Source of the DNA: Pseudobdellovibrionaceae bacterium
GTDB lineage: Bacteria; Bdellovibrionota; Bdellovibrionia; Bdellovibrionales; UBA1609
Direction of reading: 5' to 3'
Assembly: GCA_020635075.1 (NCBI GenBank)
Contig: JACKAM010000001.1
Location: forward strand, 1,240,001 to 1,304,000
Length of the DNA stretch: 64,000 nt
The notes below the pieces were generated by a model. It did no database searches, was not told where the DNA came from, and saw only the letters and a list, made by a program, of their open reading frames with translations. Positions 25,649 through 34,800 of the stretch are shown here, one piece after another; positions within the stretch are counted from its first letter, which is position 1, and every line of letters starts with the position of its first letter. A program made the translations under genes and the position numbers.

Positions 25649-26088
25649 AACCCACCTTTATCCTGACCCGACCCTCTGGGAATTGTGGGGAAAATATGAT
25701 CTATAAGAAAGCCTTTTTAAAACTGCCGAAATCAGACAAAAAAGGAATTCAGACGTACATGACGATCTCAATTCTCTCCGCAGCGGTCCTCTCCTACTTC
25801 GATTCGGACATGACATACCACCAGGGCTCCTTAGGTGCAAAAATCTCGACGATTCTTCCGATTTTAGTGGTCGTGCTTTACAATATTCCAGAAAAGGCGC
25901 CATCAATCCTCTTCTTTTTAATACCCGCGTTCCCATTGTTGCAGGTTGCGAATGATCTGCTTATGCTTATCCTGGTTTACACTCATGCAAGCGTCCTTAA
26001 AGGAGCCATCAAGCTGTCAGTCGATTTTTTGCTGATACTCTGGAGCTGGAGATCATGGTTGGAGTACTTGCGAGTGGCGGGGAGTTAA
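25645..26088 (+). CDS. small membrane protein of unknown function
   Basis: A 147-residue protein whose ATG overlaps the preceding stop codon (ATGA), so translation is coupled. A polar N-terminus (MKPTFILTRPSGNCGENMIY) is followed by about three membrane segments (ISILSAAVLSYF, ISTILPILVVVLYNI, ILFFLIPAFPLLQVANDLLM) and a final amphipathic stretch SVDFLLILWSWRSWLEYLR. An internal start at MIYKKAF is possible. It may be a second immunity-type or accessory protein of the Rhs locus. Confidence 0.45.
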   Translation: MKPTFILTRPSGNCGENMIYKKAFLKLPKSDKKGIQTYMTISILSAAVLSYFDSDMTYHQGSLGAKISTILPILVVVLYNIPEKAPSILFFLIPAFPLLQVANDLLMLILVYTHASVLKGAIKLSVDFLLILWSWRSWLEYLRVAGS

Positions 26089-26439
26089 GCGCTTAACTCA
26101 TCCCCAATCTGGCTTACCCACTTGACGGACTCTTGGAATTAAAGTGTCAAACGTGTTTATTGGATGCTAGCCTTCACTGAACCTTTGCAGGCTGTTTGGC
26201 GCTCGAAACAAAAGCTGGACGACTGAAAAACCTGTTGACGTACTTTTCGGCTCACGAGGACGCTTGATACTCTCTTCATTTTTTGATTTTCATTTTTCAC
26301 TCGCAATCGTCATTTAAATCCATCAACGCCCCTACTGGTGCGCCTCCCGGGCGATTTATTCTGCGTTAGGCAAGTCCTACAAAAGTACTCTTAAAAACCC
26401 ATGCTATAAGATCTCAATTCGTTACCAGGGGGATATTAT
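26089..26439 (+). other. intergenic region without visible gene
   Basis: 351 bases, AT-rich, between the Rhs-associated genes and the HNH gene. No open frame, repeat or terminator stands out. The promoter of the HNH gene should be at its right end, but no convincing consensus pair is seen. Confidence 0.4.
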
Positions 26440-27783
26440 TTGAATCAGAGGAATGACTTTGAAAAGCATTTGCCACAAAAGATACGGGACATTCACCACA
26501 AGGCCCTGCAGGCTTCGGCCCGATACAAGGCGGCGGAAGTTGATCTGATGAACATATTAGATCAAGTGGATCTCTACAGAGTCTATCTACGCTATGGATT
26601 TAACTCTCTATTTCAATACGCTGTTCATGGCCTGGGCCTTGCGGATAATGTGGCCTACACTTTTATTAACGTCACTCGCAAATCCCGCGAGGTTCCGGAA
26701 CTGAAAGAAGAGATTACAAAGGGCGCTTTGACGGTCTCAAAGGCGCGGAAGATCACGGCTGTCATAAATCCTGAAAACAAAAACCACTGGATCGAACTGG
26801 CTAAGACTGCGCCCCAATCCAAAGTGGAGCGAGAGGTGGCTAAAGAAAACCCCCAGGAAGCGCGTAAAGGTCGCATGGACTTTGTTCATCCCCAGAATGA
26901 GATTCAAGAAAAGGTGGCCATTCGCCAGCAGCCCTCAGTCGTGCGAGTTCAACTTCAGGTGGGAATATCGGAGAAGCTCATGATGAAAATCCGCCGAGCC
27001 CAAGATTTGGTGGGTCAAAAATCGAAGAAACCGGCCGGCCTTGAAGAAACCCTCGCAGCCCTGGTCGACCTCTACTTGGAGAAATATGACCCCGTCGAAA
27101 AAGCCAAACGGCAAATGATCCGCGGGAAACTCGCGGGCGGGAGTCATAACACCAGCCCCAAAGATCAAAACGATTCAAAACAACATGAGAATAAGAACGC
27201 AGGTGCCCAAAATCAAAGAGATTCGAAACCGAATGAGACCCGGAATGGGAATGGGAATGGGAATGGGAAATCAAATCACCGTTCTATGACGCAATCATGT
27301 CCGGAACTTGTCTTAAGACAAGTTACCGAAATGCCCGCGTCAAAGGGGAGCCCGAAGACTACAAACTTGCAGGACCGAAAGGTAGACAATGGCATAGTTC
27401 CCTTGGGCCGGCAGGGTTCATCCACAGGAAAAAGGGAAGAAATCAAAAATGAAGTCGGTTCAGAAAAAGAAGAAGCAAACCCAACCACACATGGGAAGAG
27501 AGAACACGATACGACCAACGGAGCCAAGCCCCTACCTATGAACAAACAAATTCGGCGAAGACCTCTTCCCGCCGCCACTAAACATCAAGTCATGCTCAAA
27601 TTTGCCGGAAGATGCAGCCATGTGAATCACCAGGGAGAACGGTGTCGGGAGAGGAGGTTTTTGGAAATCCATCACCTCACGCCGGTTTCACTTGGCGGAA
27701 GCAACCTTTTGGAAAACCTAACTCTGTTGTGCTCTGGCCACCACCGTGCCCAACATCTGAAGGCAGATATCTCTGTGAACTAA
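26440..27783 (+). CDS. HNH endonuclease-domain protein (DUF222-like N-terminus)
   Basis: A 447-residue protein starting at TTG after GGGGG. Residues 1-220 are helical and resemble the DUF222-type region found before HNH domains (YGFNSLFQYAVHGLGLADNVA, GALTVSKARKITAVI). A low-complexity polar linker at about 225-370 includes a GNGNGNGNG tract. The C-terminal ~75 residues form the HNH nuclease: CSHVNHQGERCRERRFLEIHH, then LTPVSLGGSNLLENLTLLC and HHRAQH, with the zinc cysteines and catalytic His. Such genes are often present in many copies and are suspected mobile or selfish; a role in DNA cleavage is inferred. Confidence 0.8.
   Translation: MNQRNDFEKHLPQKIRDIHHKALQASARYKAAEVDLMNILDQVDLYRVYLRYGFNSLFQYAVHGLGLADNVAYTFINVTRKSREVPELKEEITKGALTVSKARKITAVINPENKNHWIELAKTAPQSKVEREVAKENPQEARKGRMDFVHPQNEIQEKVAIRQQPSVVRVQLQVGISEKLMMKIRRAQDLVGQKSKKPAGLEETLAALVDLYLEKYDPVEKAKRQMIRGKLAGGSHNTSPKDQNDSKQHENKNAGAQNQRDSKPNETRNGNGNGNGKSNHRSMTQSCPELVLRQVTEMPASKGSPKTTNLQDRKVDNGIVPLGRQGSSTGKREEIKNEVGSEKEEANPTTHGKREHDTTNGAKPLPMNKQIRRRPLPAATKHQVMLKFAGRCSHVNHQGERCRERRFLEIHHLTPVSLGGSNLLENLTLLCSGHHRAQHLKADISVN
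27244..27267. repeat. hexanucleotide microsatellite (AATGGG)4
   Basis: Four direct copies of AATGGG lie within the linker of the HNH protein and encode Asn-Gly repeats. Since the unit is two codons, changes in copy number keep the frame. Confidence 0.8.
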
Positions 27784-27874
27784 ACGTGCCCCACCCGAGA
27801 CAACTCGTTGGGGACCCTCTACTCTTTATGGACGCTGTGTGACCACGAATAGGACCTGGAACCCGGTCCGGGCA

Positions 27875-28261
27875 CTACACCGTGGCTTCGATCTTTTTGA
27901 CGATGTCGCCGATGGGGGAACCAGGACCGAAGACGCCGATGACACCTTCTTTGAGCAGTTGCTGTGCATCATCGTCGGGGATGATGCCGCCGACGAAGAT
28001 GGGCTTGGCGATCTTCTCATCTGAAAAGAGCTTCATCACCGCTTTCACCAGGGGTAGGTGGGCTCCACTTAAAATCGACAGACCGACCACGTCCACGTCT
28101 TCCTGGATGGCGGCCTGAACCACCATTTCTGGGGTTTGGTGAAGACCGGTATAGATGACCTCAAAGCCCGCATCGCGCAGACCGCGGGCCACCACTTTGG
28201 CTCCCCTGTCGTGCCCGTCCAAGCCTGGCTTTGCCATTAAAACGCGAATGATTTTTCCCAT
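27875..28261 (-). CDS. B12-binding subunit of methylmalonyl-CoA mutase type
   Basis: A 128-residue stand-alone cobalamin-binding domain. The base-off/His-on motif DxHxxG is in AKPGLDGHDRGAKVVARGLR. The remaining strands VIYTGLHQTPEMVV, VVGLSILSGAH, PIFVGGIIPDDD and VFGPGSPI are those of the small mutase domain. It would work with a separate catalytic subunit that isomerises an acyl-CoA such as methylmalonyl-CoA or isobutyryl-CoA; that subunit is not in this window. The start at MGKIIRVLM is preferred over an ATG 48 bases upstream. It is divergent from an acyl-CoA dehydrogenase gene, consistent with acyl-CoA catabolism. Confidence 0.88.
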   Translation of the reverse strand: MGKIIRVLMAKPGLDGHDRGAKVVARGLRDAGFEVIYTGLHQTPEMVVQAAIQEDVDVVGLSILSGAHLPLVKAVMKLFSDEKIAKPIFVGGIIPDDDAQQLLKEGVIGVFGPGSPIGDIVKKIEATV

Positions 28262-28378
28262 GTCCCCATGTTTATACCGGAGTGCGTCCGGCCTCAAGCT
28301 CCAGTTCACTTTTTCATTGCGATTAGCGTCACAATCCCCTAATTAAACTAATGAATTTCAAACTAGGAGTCTTGTTCA

Positions 28379-29533
28379 ATGTCCGAAGTTCATCCCGCAC
28401 TTTCCATGTACTCTGATGACGAAAACGCCTTTCGCGAAGCGATCCGTGGCTTTGCTGAAAGCGAAATCAAGCCCCTGGTCACAAAGATGGACGAAGAAGC
28501 CAAGCTCGACCCAGGCCTCATCAAGCAATTGTTTGAGATGGGTCTGATGGGCATTGAAACCCCCGAGCAATACGGTGGGGCCGGCGGCAGTTTTGTCATG
28601 GCTTGCTTGGCAGTGGAAGAATTGGGACGCATCGATGGTTCGGTCAGCGTGATGGTCGACGTGCAAAACACCCTGGTCACCAACGCACTTTTACGTTGGG
28701 CCAATGAGGGACAAAAAGAAAAATACCTCCCCCGCATGGCCAGTGAATGGGTCGGCGCCTATGCCCTTTCCGAGAGCTCCAGTGGTTCCGACGCTTTTGC
28801 CCTTAAACTTCGTGCGGAAGACAAGGGCGACAAGTATGTTTTGAACGGCCACAAATTGTGGATCACCAGTGCTAACGAAGCCAATTTGTTTTTGGTCTTT
28901 GCCAATGTGGACCCTTCTCAGGGCTACAAAGGGATTACCGGCTTTATCGTTGAGCGCGACATGCCTGGATTTGCCGTCGGTAAAAAAGAGGACAAGCTAG
29001 GGATTCGTGCCTCCTCCACTTGCGAGCTGACTTTTGACAACTGTGAAGTTCCCAAGGAAAACGTGCTCGGTGAAGTGGGCAAGGGCTACAAAATCGCCAT
29101 TGAAACTCTCAATGAAGGCCGCATCGGCATTGGCGCCCAGATGGTGGGTATTGGCCAGGGGGCTTTTGAAGCCACTCGCGATTACATTAAATCTCGCGAG
29201 CAGTTTGGCAAAGCCATTGGTAGTTTTCAGGGAGTGCAGTTTCAACTCGCTGAAATGCGCGTAGCCCTTGAAGCCTCTCGCCTGATGGTCTACAACGCCG
29301 CTCGCCTGAAGGATGCAGGTCAAAACTTTGTTAAAGAGGCCGCCATGGCCAAGCTTTTTGCTTCCAGATCGGCCGAAAAAATCTGCTCTTTGGCGATCGA
29401 CCTTTTTGGTGGCAATGGCTTTACCAAAGAGTACCCGGTGGAAAAATTCTGGCGGGACGCCAAGATTGGCCAGATCTACGAAGGAACCAGCAATATGCAG
29501 CTACAGACCGTGGCTAAAATGGAGCTTTCCTAA
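28379..29533 (+). CDS. acyl-CoA dehydrogenase (short/branched-chain type)
   Basis: A 384-residue FAD enzyme of usual length that makes the first double bond in acyl-CoA oxidation and passes electrons to ETF. Motifs: MGIETPEQYGGAGGSFV, ALSESSSGSDAFALK (FAD/substrate site), LWITSANEANLFLVFAN, REQFGKAIGSFQGVQFQLAEM, and the catalytic Glu in GQIYEGTSNMQLQTVAK, where short- and branched-chain members have it. An AGGAG site lies before the ATG. It is divergent from the mutase subunit gene, 117 bases away. Confidence 0.92.
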   Translation: MSEVHPALSMYSDDENAFREAIRGFAESEIKPLVTKMDEEAKLDPGLIKQLFEMGLMGIETPEQYGGAGGSFVMACLAVEELGRIDGSVSVMVDVQNTLVTNALLRWANEGQKEKYLPRMASEWVGAYALSESSSGSDAFALKLRAEDKGDKYVLNGHKLWITSANEANLFLVFANVDPSQGYKGITGFIVERDMPGFAVGKKEDKLGIRASSTCELTFDNCEVPKENVLGEVGKGYKIAIETLNEGRIGIGAQMVGIGQGAFEATRDYIKSREQFGKAIGSFQGVQFQLAEMRVALEASRLMVYNAARLKDAGQNFVKEAAMAKLFASRSAEKICSLAIDLFGGNGFTKEYPVEKFWRDAKIGQIYEGTSNMQLQTVAKMELS

Positions 29534-29610
29534 AAAATATTCCTAATACCACGGGGGCGGGAGAAATGACCTTGCCCCTGGCGGGATCAAAGCTTATCCC
29601 AAAAATGGAT

Positions 29611-29694
29611 GTGCCCCTTAATTTGGTAGCCTACCCGCCAATTTACCGGGGTATCATGGAATTGGCGGGCAATGGCTACCAAACTAAGAGGCAC
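29611..29694. repeat. imperfect palindrome with ~34-bp arms
   Basis: The arms at 29611-29643 and 29660-29694 are reverse complements with few mismatches: GTGCCCCTTAATTTGGTAGC against GTGCCTCTTAGTTTGGTAGC, then CGCCAATT. The loop is 16 bases. It is not related in sequence to P1 or P2 and I saw no other copy in the window. Confidence 0.7.
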
Positions 29695-30080
29695 ATTGCG
29701 AGATCTAAAAAAACAGGCCGCTTGATGCATTGGCAACTAACCCAACTGTGCCCCAAACGGCCTGCACCTTTTGGTTTCACGATGCAGATTAGGGATGAAC
29801 GCAAGACCCATTGCCCTTCGTCGGTGAGGCAGAACAATTTGAGCCTTACGCCACATTCGCAATCAACAACTCACCATCATAGTCCAAATGCTGCAGATGG
29901 TACGGAGATAGGAATCTCGCGGAACCTTGGTCCCGCAAAGCGATAATGCCTATTCACTTTTCTAGTGATTCCTTTTGGTCCCCGGAACCAACCCTTTGTC
30001 AGACCTTCTTATTTGGTACCCCGAAAAAACTTAAGACGGTCTTCCCTAATGAAGGCCAACCTTAAAGGCTATGACTTGAC

Positions 30081-30109
30081 TTGCCAATTATTTTTTCTTA
30101 AAAGATAAA
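30081..30109 (+). promoter_or_regulatory. candidate sigma-70 promoter
   Basis: TTGCCA and GATAAA are spaced by 17 bases in a very AT-rich stretch, 30 bases before the ATG of the TIGR02147 gene. Confidence 0.35.
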
Positions 30110-30139
30110 CTACTTTTTTTAAGATTATTAAAGAAAAAC

Positions 30140-30949
30140 ATGAGTATCTATAACCACTTAGACTATAAAAATTACCTCCGTGAGGTGATTAAGACGAATC
30201 GGGGCCAGCGCGGCTTCCAGTCCCGCATGTGCCAGGCCATGGGCTGCAGCAACTCTCTGCTCTCCCAATGCCTCAATGGTTCCGTTCACTTAACCCTGGA
30301 GCACAGCCACAAACTGGGGGCCTATTTGGCTCTCACCGAGGTGGAGCTTCAGTACCTGCTGATGATGGTGCAATATGCTCGCGCCGGGACGGTTGAGCTC
30401 CGGGACTTCTTTATGGATCAGCTGGTGAAGCTTCAAGAAAAGCACAACCAGGTTTCCATGCGGCTCAACCGCAAGCCGGTGAAATTGGATGACCGTGGGG
30501 CTCTGATCTACTCCCGGCACTGGTCCTATCCGGCCATTCACATTGCCATTAACATTCCCCGCTTTCGTCAGCCTGAAGCCCTGGCTCAACTCCTCCATAT
30601 TCCGGAAACTCAGGCCCTCAAGGTGTTGTCGGACCTGAAGGAGTTTGGTTTGGCCCAACAGGTGAAGGGCGAATGGGTGCCTGGGGAGGCGGATTTACAT
30701 ATTCCCAAGGAATCACCAGTTGCCCCCTTTGTTCACGTCAACTGGCGCCACCGTACGATTAACAAGATTCTCTCCAGCCCCTTGGATGGCACCCACTACT
30801 CAGGTATTCACGCCATGGATGCCAAGACCTATCGCAAGTTGAAATCTGAAATTGTGGAAATTCTCGCCCGCTTCCGCAATGAGATCTCTGAATCCCGCAG
30901 CGAGGACCTTGTCTTTATGTCCCTTGATCTTTACCCACTGAGTTTTTGA
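30140..30949 (+). CDS. TIGR02147 family protein (DUF4423)
   Basis: A 269-residue protein of the same family as the one at 20721-21590. The N-terminus YNHLDYKNYLREVIKTNRGQ is followed by a helix-turn-helix (MCQAMGCSNSLLSQCLNGSVH). Further on are HWSYPAIHIAINIPRF and a winged-helix-like PETQALKVLSDLKEFGLAQQV. The C-terminus RFRNEISESRSEDLVFMSLDLYPL matches the conserved family end. It presumably regulates transcription; targets are unknown. No Shine-Dalgarno site is obvious in the A-rich leader. Confidence 0.85.
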   Translation: MSIYNHLDYKNYLREVIKTNRGQRGFQSRMCQAMGCSNSLLSQCLNGSVHLTLEHSHKLGAYLALTEVELQYLLMMVQYARAGTVELRDFFMDQLVKLQEKHNQVSMRLNRKPVKLDDRGALIYSRHWSYPAIHIAINIPRFRQPEALAQLLHIPETQALKVLSDLKEFGLAQQVKGEWVPGEADLHIPKESPVAPFVHVNWRHRTINKILSSPLDGTHYSGIHAMDAKTYRKLKSEIVEILARFRNEISESRSEDLVFMSLDLYPLSF

Positions 30950-30980
30950 GGAGTGTCCCAGAAGCCCTTAAGGGCACTTA

Positions 30981-31544
30981 TCATTGCTTGATGTCCAACA
31001 CCATCTCATGGACACATAAATGAGGTGGGCTGTGGACTAAGTTATGGATGACTTGACCTAGTTCGGATGGCTGAATTCCCCGTTTAAAATGTGGTTTGCT
31101 CTTGCGCGACTTCTCATTATCCAAATTGCCCACCTGGATATTGGTGAATCGCATTTTGACTTCGTCTTTTCTCGTTTGATGAGAAATGTACTCGCCCAAA
31201 AGGCGCAACCCTTCCTTGGCTCGCAGGTAACTCCACATCGAAGGGGCGCGGTGATACTTAACATGGTAAACGGCTGTCGATCCCAAGCAAATCAAATACC
31301 CATCGTGGTTTCTCTCCAGCCAGTCAACGGCCAGCTTTTCCACCAGCTCTGCCTGGTGATCGTCACAAAAAGCCACAACCACAACCACTTGGTAGTCTCG
31401 GGACAGAGCCACAATCCGTTTAACGTCGGTTGGATTTGAAATATCATAGCCATTGGTGCGGCCAATGCCGTAGGCCTCATCACCAAAAAACTCGGTCAGC
31501 CCCTTACCAAAATCCTGAGTCCCACCGACCACCAAAATCTTCAT
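30981..31544 (-). CDS. short Rossmann-fold (SDR-like) protein
   Basis: A 187-residue protein beginning MKILVVGGTQDFGKGLTEFF, a dinucleotide-binding GGxxxxGxG loop. The strand GYLICLGSTAVYHV and the SYLRAKEGLRLLGEY region stand where SDR enzymes have the Ser and YxxxK residues; here the Tyr-Lys pair is YLRAK. It is shorter than a typical SDR (about 240), so substrate binding may differ. It might be a reductase of unknown substrate or a non-catalytic NAD(P)-binding protein. It converges with the TIGR02147 gene. Confidence 0.65.
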   Translation of the reverse strand: MKILVVGGTQDFGKGLTEFFGDEAYGIGRTNGYDISNPTDVKRIVALSRDYQVVVVVAFCDDHQAELVEKLAVDWLERNHDGYLICLGSTAVYHVKYHRAPSMWSYLRAKEGLRLLGEYISHQTRKDEVKMRFTNIQVGNLDNEKSRKSKPHFKRGIQPSELGQVIHNLVHSPPHLCVHEMVLDIKQ

Positions 31545-31620
31545 TCACGTCACTCCGAGGTGATTTGAACTCAATTCTGGCACAAAACCCCTAGCGCAGG
31601 CAACAAGGCCCAACCAAACT

Positions 31621-31660
31621 CGGATATCTGATATCGGATATCAGATATCCGATATCAGAC
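31621..31660. repeat. cluster of five GATATC sites forming a palindrome
   Basis: GATATC occurs five times in 38 bases, and GGATATCTGATAT pairs with ATATCAGATATCC around a 3-base centre. It is upstream of the SDR-like gene on the minus strand, at a distance of about 80 bases, and might be a protein-binding site. Confidence 0.5.
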
Positions 31661-31699
31661 TAGCCCAGCCGGGCCCTTTTCACCCAACACTCCCCTACT

Positions 31700-31831
31700 C
31701 GGGGGATGGTCAAAAGGGTGCGGATGCAAGGCGGGAGGGCTCTCACGAGTGAAGGCATACTCACTTGTATGTTGGAGCGAGAGAGAGCCCGACTAACGCT
31801 GCAGACGGGCCCTTTTCACCATCCCCCCCCG
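31700..31831. repeat. long bulged hairpin after the coiled-coil gene, probable transcript end
   Basis: The outer arms CGGGGGATGGTCAAAAGGGT (31700 on) and its near complement ending CCATCCCCCCCCG at 31831 enclose inner pairs such as GGGCTCTC/GAGAGCCC and TACTCACT/AGTGA. The fold is about 130 bases long and starts at the stop codon of the 1260-residue gene. It has no T-tract, so it is not a classical terminator. Confidence 0.6.
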
Positions 31832-34800
31832 TTAGAAGAACTTCCAGGGTTCAACTTCGAGAGTCGCCGTCGATGAAATCGTCCCCCCATGGTAAACAAT
31901 CACCTTCAACTTCACTTTCTTGCCCTTAAGCCCCTTATCCAAAACCGTGTACTTCAAGGTGGCCTTGTCCTTATCACCGGACTTAAGAGCCTTGATGGTG
32001 TCTTCGGGCTTATCAATGCGAATCTGAGCGGGGCTATAGCCTTCGGCCTTGAGCACCACTTTGAATTCGCGAGAGGCATCAAACTTGGAGGTGTTCTTCA
32101 CCTTTACGTTCACCTCTTCTTCGTCCCCGATATAGGGCGAAGTCGAAGTCCAACCGAAGTCGATTTCGGTGAAGACCAAAAGACTGGTTTCAAACTCCAG
32201 GATCTTTTCCTGAACTTCTCCTGAGGGCAAGTAGGTGGTCACTTGCAGTCGAACGGGCTCGGCACCGGTGGCGTTTTCAGAAATCTTGGCCACGGCCACT
32301 TTATGAACCTGGGCGATGCTCTCACCGGGCATAGAAACCAGATCAATCACCCCGTTGTCGACGGCTATGTTGGAAGTCAAAGGTGTCACCCGCACTTTGA
32401 CTCCACCTTTACCGGACTCTTTATGACCGAAGTTGGCCATCTTAACTGTTAAGCTCAAAATACTTCCGGCCACAATGTCGTCGCTGAGACGATCTGGGGT
32501 GACGTTCTTGATGCTTGCATCCAGAAGTTCCATGACCGGATTGGTTTGGAAGAACTCCTGCTCCGCCAATTGGCCTTGGGAAAACTCATGGGCACGAGCG
32601 GTGGCAATGTGCTGGGCAAATCCAGCCGCCTGGCCATCGGTGTAGCCCTTCTTCTGAGCTTCTCCTGCACCAATGGCATCCCACTTGGCATAGGCCTGAG
32701 CGTAACCTTGGTCATAGCCTTCCTGGTAACGCACATTCTCGTGGGCCTTAAAGGCTTGGGCATAGGCCAACTCATAGGCTGCCTTAGATGCAGATTCAAA
32801 TGACCCGGCATAGGCCGACTTATAGGAAGACTCAAAGGCCTGGTGGTAAGCCTCTTTACAAGCGTTCTCAAAATCAATGTAACCCTGTTGGCAATTGGGC
32901 TGAAGAGCCGCGGCGTGAATGGGCACGAGCAAGCTGGGCTCATTAATGAGATCCACGGTTACCATCTCAATGTTTTCATTGGCAGCCATGCTCATAAAGG
33001 CCGGTGCCACTTCATTGAGCATCATGGCTGGCTGTCGGCTGACCATTGCCATGGGCAGGACATTGTGAGGAATAAACAAAGGAAGCCCTGTGGTGTTGTC
33101 CAGGTCAACCAGCTGCGAAGGCAATACGGCCATCATTTCATCCCGTTTGGCTTTGCGGCCTTTGGGGAAATCAACCAGATGAGCTTCGGCATAGGCGTCT
33201 TTTTTGCCTTGCTCTGAACCCAAATCAAAACCTTGTTGATAGTTCTCAGGAAGATTCAAACCATGCTGGTAGCCGTCTTCTTTCCCTTTAGCTTCGCCGG
33301 CCACTTTGCCCCGATTAAATCCGGCCAAGAGACCTTCTCTTTCGCCATCAAGTGAGCCTTGAGAGGTTCCACTGGCCTTGCCATCGATTTCACCCTGGCG
33401 CAGTCCTTCGGCCTGGCCTTGGCTCTCTCCCTGTTGGCGTCCTTCGGCCTGAGCTTGGGCGAGAAGACCATCGTAGGTGGCTTTGACTTCCAGGTACTTG
33501 GCGTACTTGGCTTCAGTCACCTGCTCTGCCGCCCGAGCGATCTGATCTGCTGACTGGTAATCACCCCAGGTCTGACGGGACTCCACTTCCAGCTGGGCGA
33601 CGCGAGACTGTTGGCTGTTGATATTGTTTTGTAGAGCGGCGTTTTCGTTATGCAGGTATACAATCTGTTCGCGGCTGTAGCGGATGTTGTCTTCTAGACT
33701 GGCAATATCCTGATTAAGGCGAGAGATCTGATCCAAGTGACGACGGTTTTCATCATTGAGGCTAGAGATCTCCCACTGCAGCCGGTCTATGCGCGCCTGA
33801 AGCTGATCGATGTAGCGATCGACTTCAGCCAATTCCCGTCTGACCTTCTCGTGGCGTTCGGAAATCTTTTGCTGGCGGCTTCTGACATCTTCCAGAACTC
33901 TTTGTGCTTCAGCTAGGCGCTGTTGCATTTGCGGGATCTGATTTTGGACTTGCTGAAGTTCCTGAGCAAGTTGGTTCCTTCGCTGACGCAGATTCGGCAG
34001 CTGATTGTTGATGGCGGCGATTCTCTGCTGAAGGTTTTGCCTGCGCTCACGAGCCTGCGCCAAGTTGCTTTGGGCGGTCTGTAATTCTGATTGGAGCTTA
34101 TCCAATTCTGGCTTTTTCGCCTGCATGGCCTGGCGAGCCGTCTGAAGTTGTTGTTGAGCCTGATTGAGTTCTCCTTGGGCCTGTTGAAGCTGCTGCTGAG
34201 CTTGATCCCTTTGTTGTTTCACACCCGGAATTTGTCCTTGGCCGTTCTGCATTTGGCTTTGTGCTTGTTGCACCTGAGATTGGAGCTGCTGGATCTGTCC
34301 AGGAATGTTCTGTTTTTGCGCCTGGAGATTTTGAATCTGTTGCTGGAGCTTTTGCACATCACTTTTGGCCTGCTGGATCTGATCCTGAAGACCTTTGCGC
34401 TGATTCTGCAACTGGGCAATCTGATTCTTTTTTGCGTCTCTGTCTCGACGGTGCTCTTGAATCTGAGCCCTGAGCCTTTCAATTTGCTCTTTGGGCACTG
34501 GGCTTTTCTTACGCAGCTCCTCGATTTTGGCGTTCTTTTCCTGGATCTGCCTGGTGAGATTCTCCATCTCCCCTTTGAGAGACTGAATCTGAGAGGTTAA
34601 ACCTTGAACCTGATTTTGCAGACCGGGGATCTTGGCCTGAGCCGCCTGCTTTTGGTTTTGGGCTTGGGAGATTTTTTGATCAATCCCTTGAAGTTGGGCT
34701 TTGAGGTTTTGAATTTGCTGACGGTTTTGCTGAATCTGGGATTTGAGTTTTTCTACCTGAGACTGGAGTTGCTGAAGCTTCTGATTGGCGCTTTGCAGAG

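Larger units (their letters stand above)
29534..30139. other. long intergenic region with hairpins
   Basis: 606 bases between the acyl-CoA dehydrogenase and a TIGR02147 gene. It holds the palindrome at 29611-29694 and a smaller CAGGCCG/CGGCCTG pair nearby. Its left half shows only a weak 126-codon frame without a ribosome site or recognisable protein. The right end becomes strongly AT-rich and holds the candidate promoter at 30081-30109. Confidence 0.5.

Noticed and set aside
27244..27267. AATGGG tract as a phase-variation switch
   Set aside because: The unit is six bases long, so slippage adds or removes two codons without changing the frame.
29566..29946. 126-codon open frame in the 606-base gap
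   Set aside because: It runs through both arms of a palindrome, has no Shine-Dalgarno site and no protein-like pattern.
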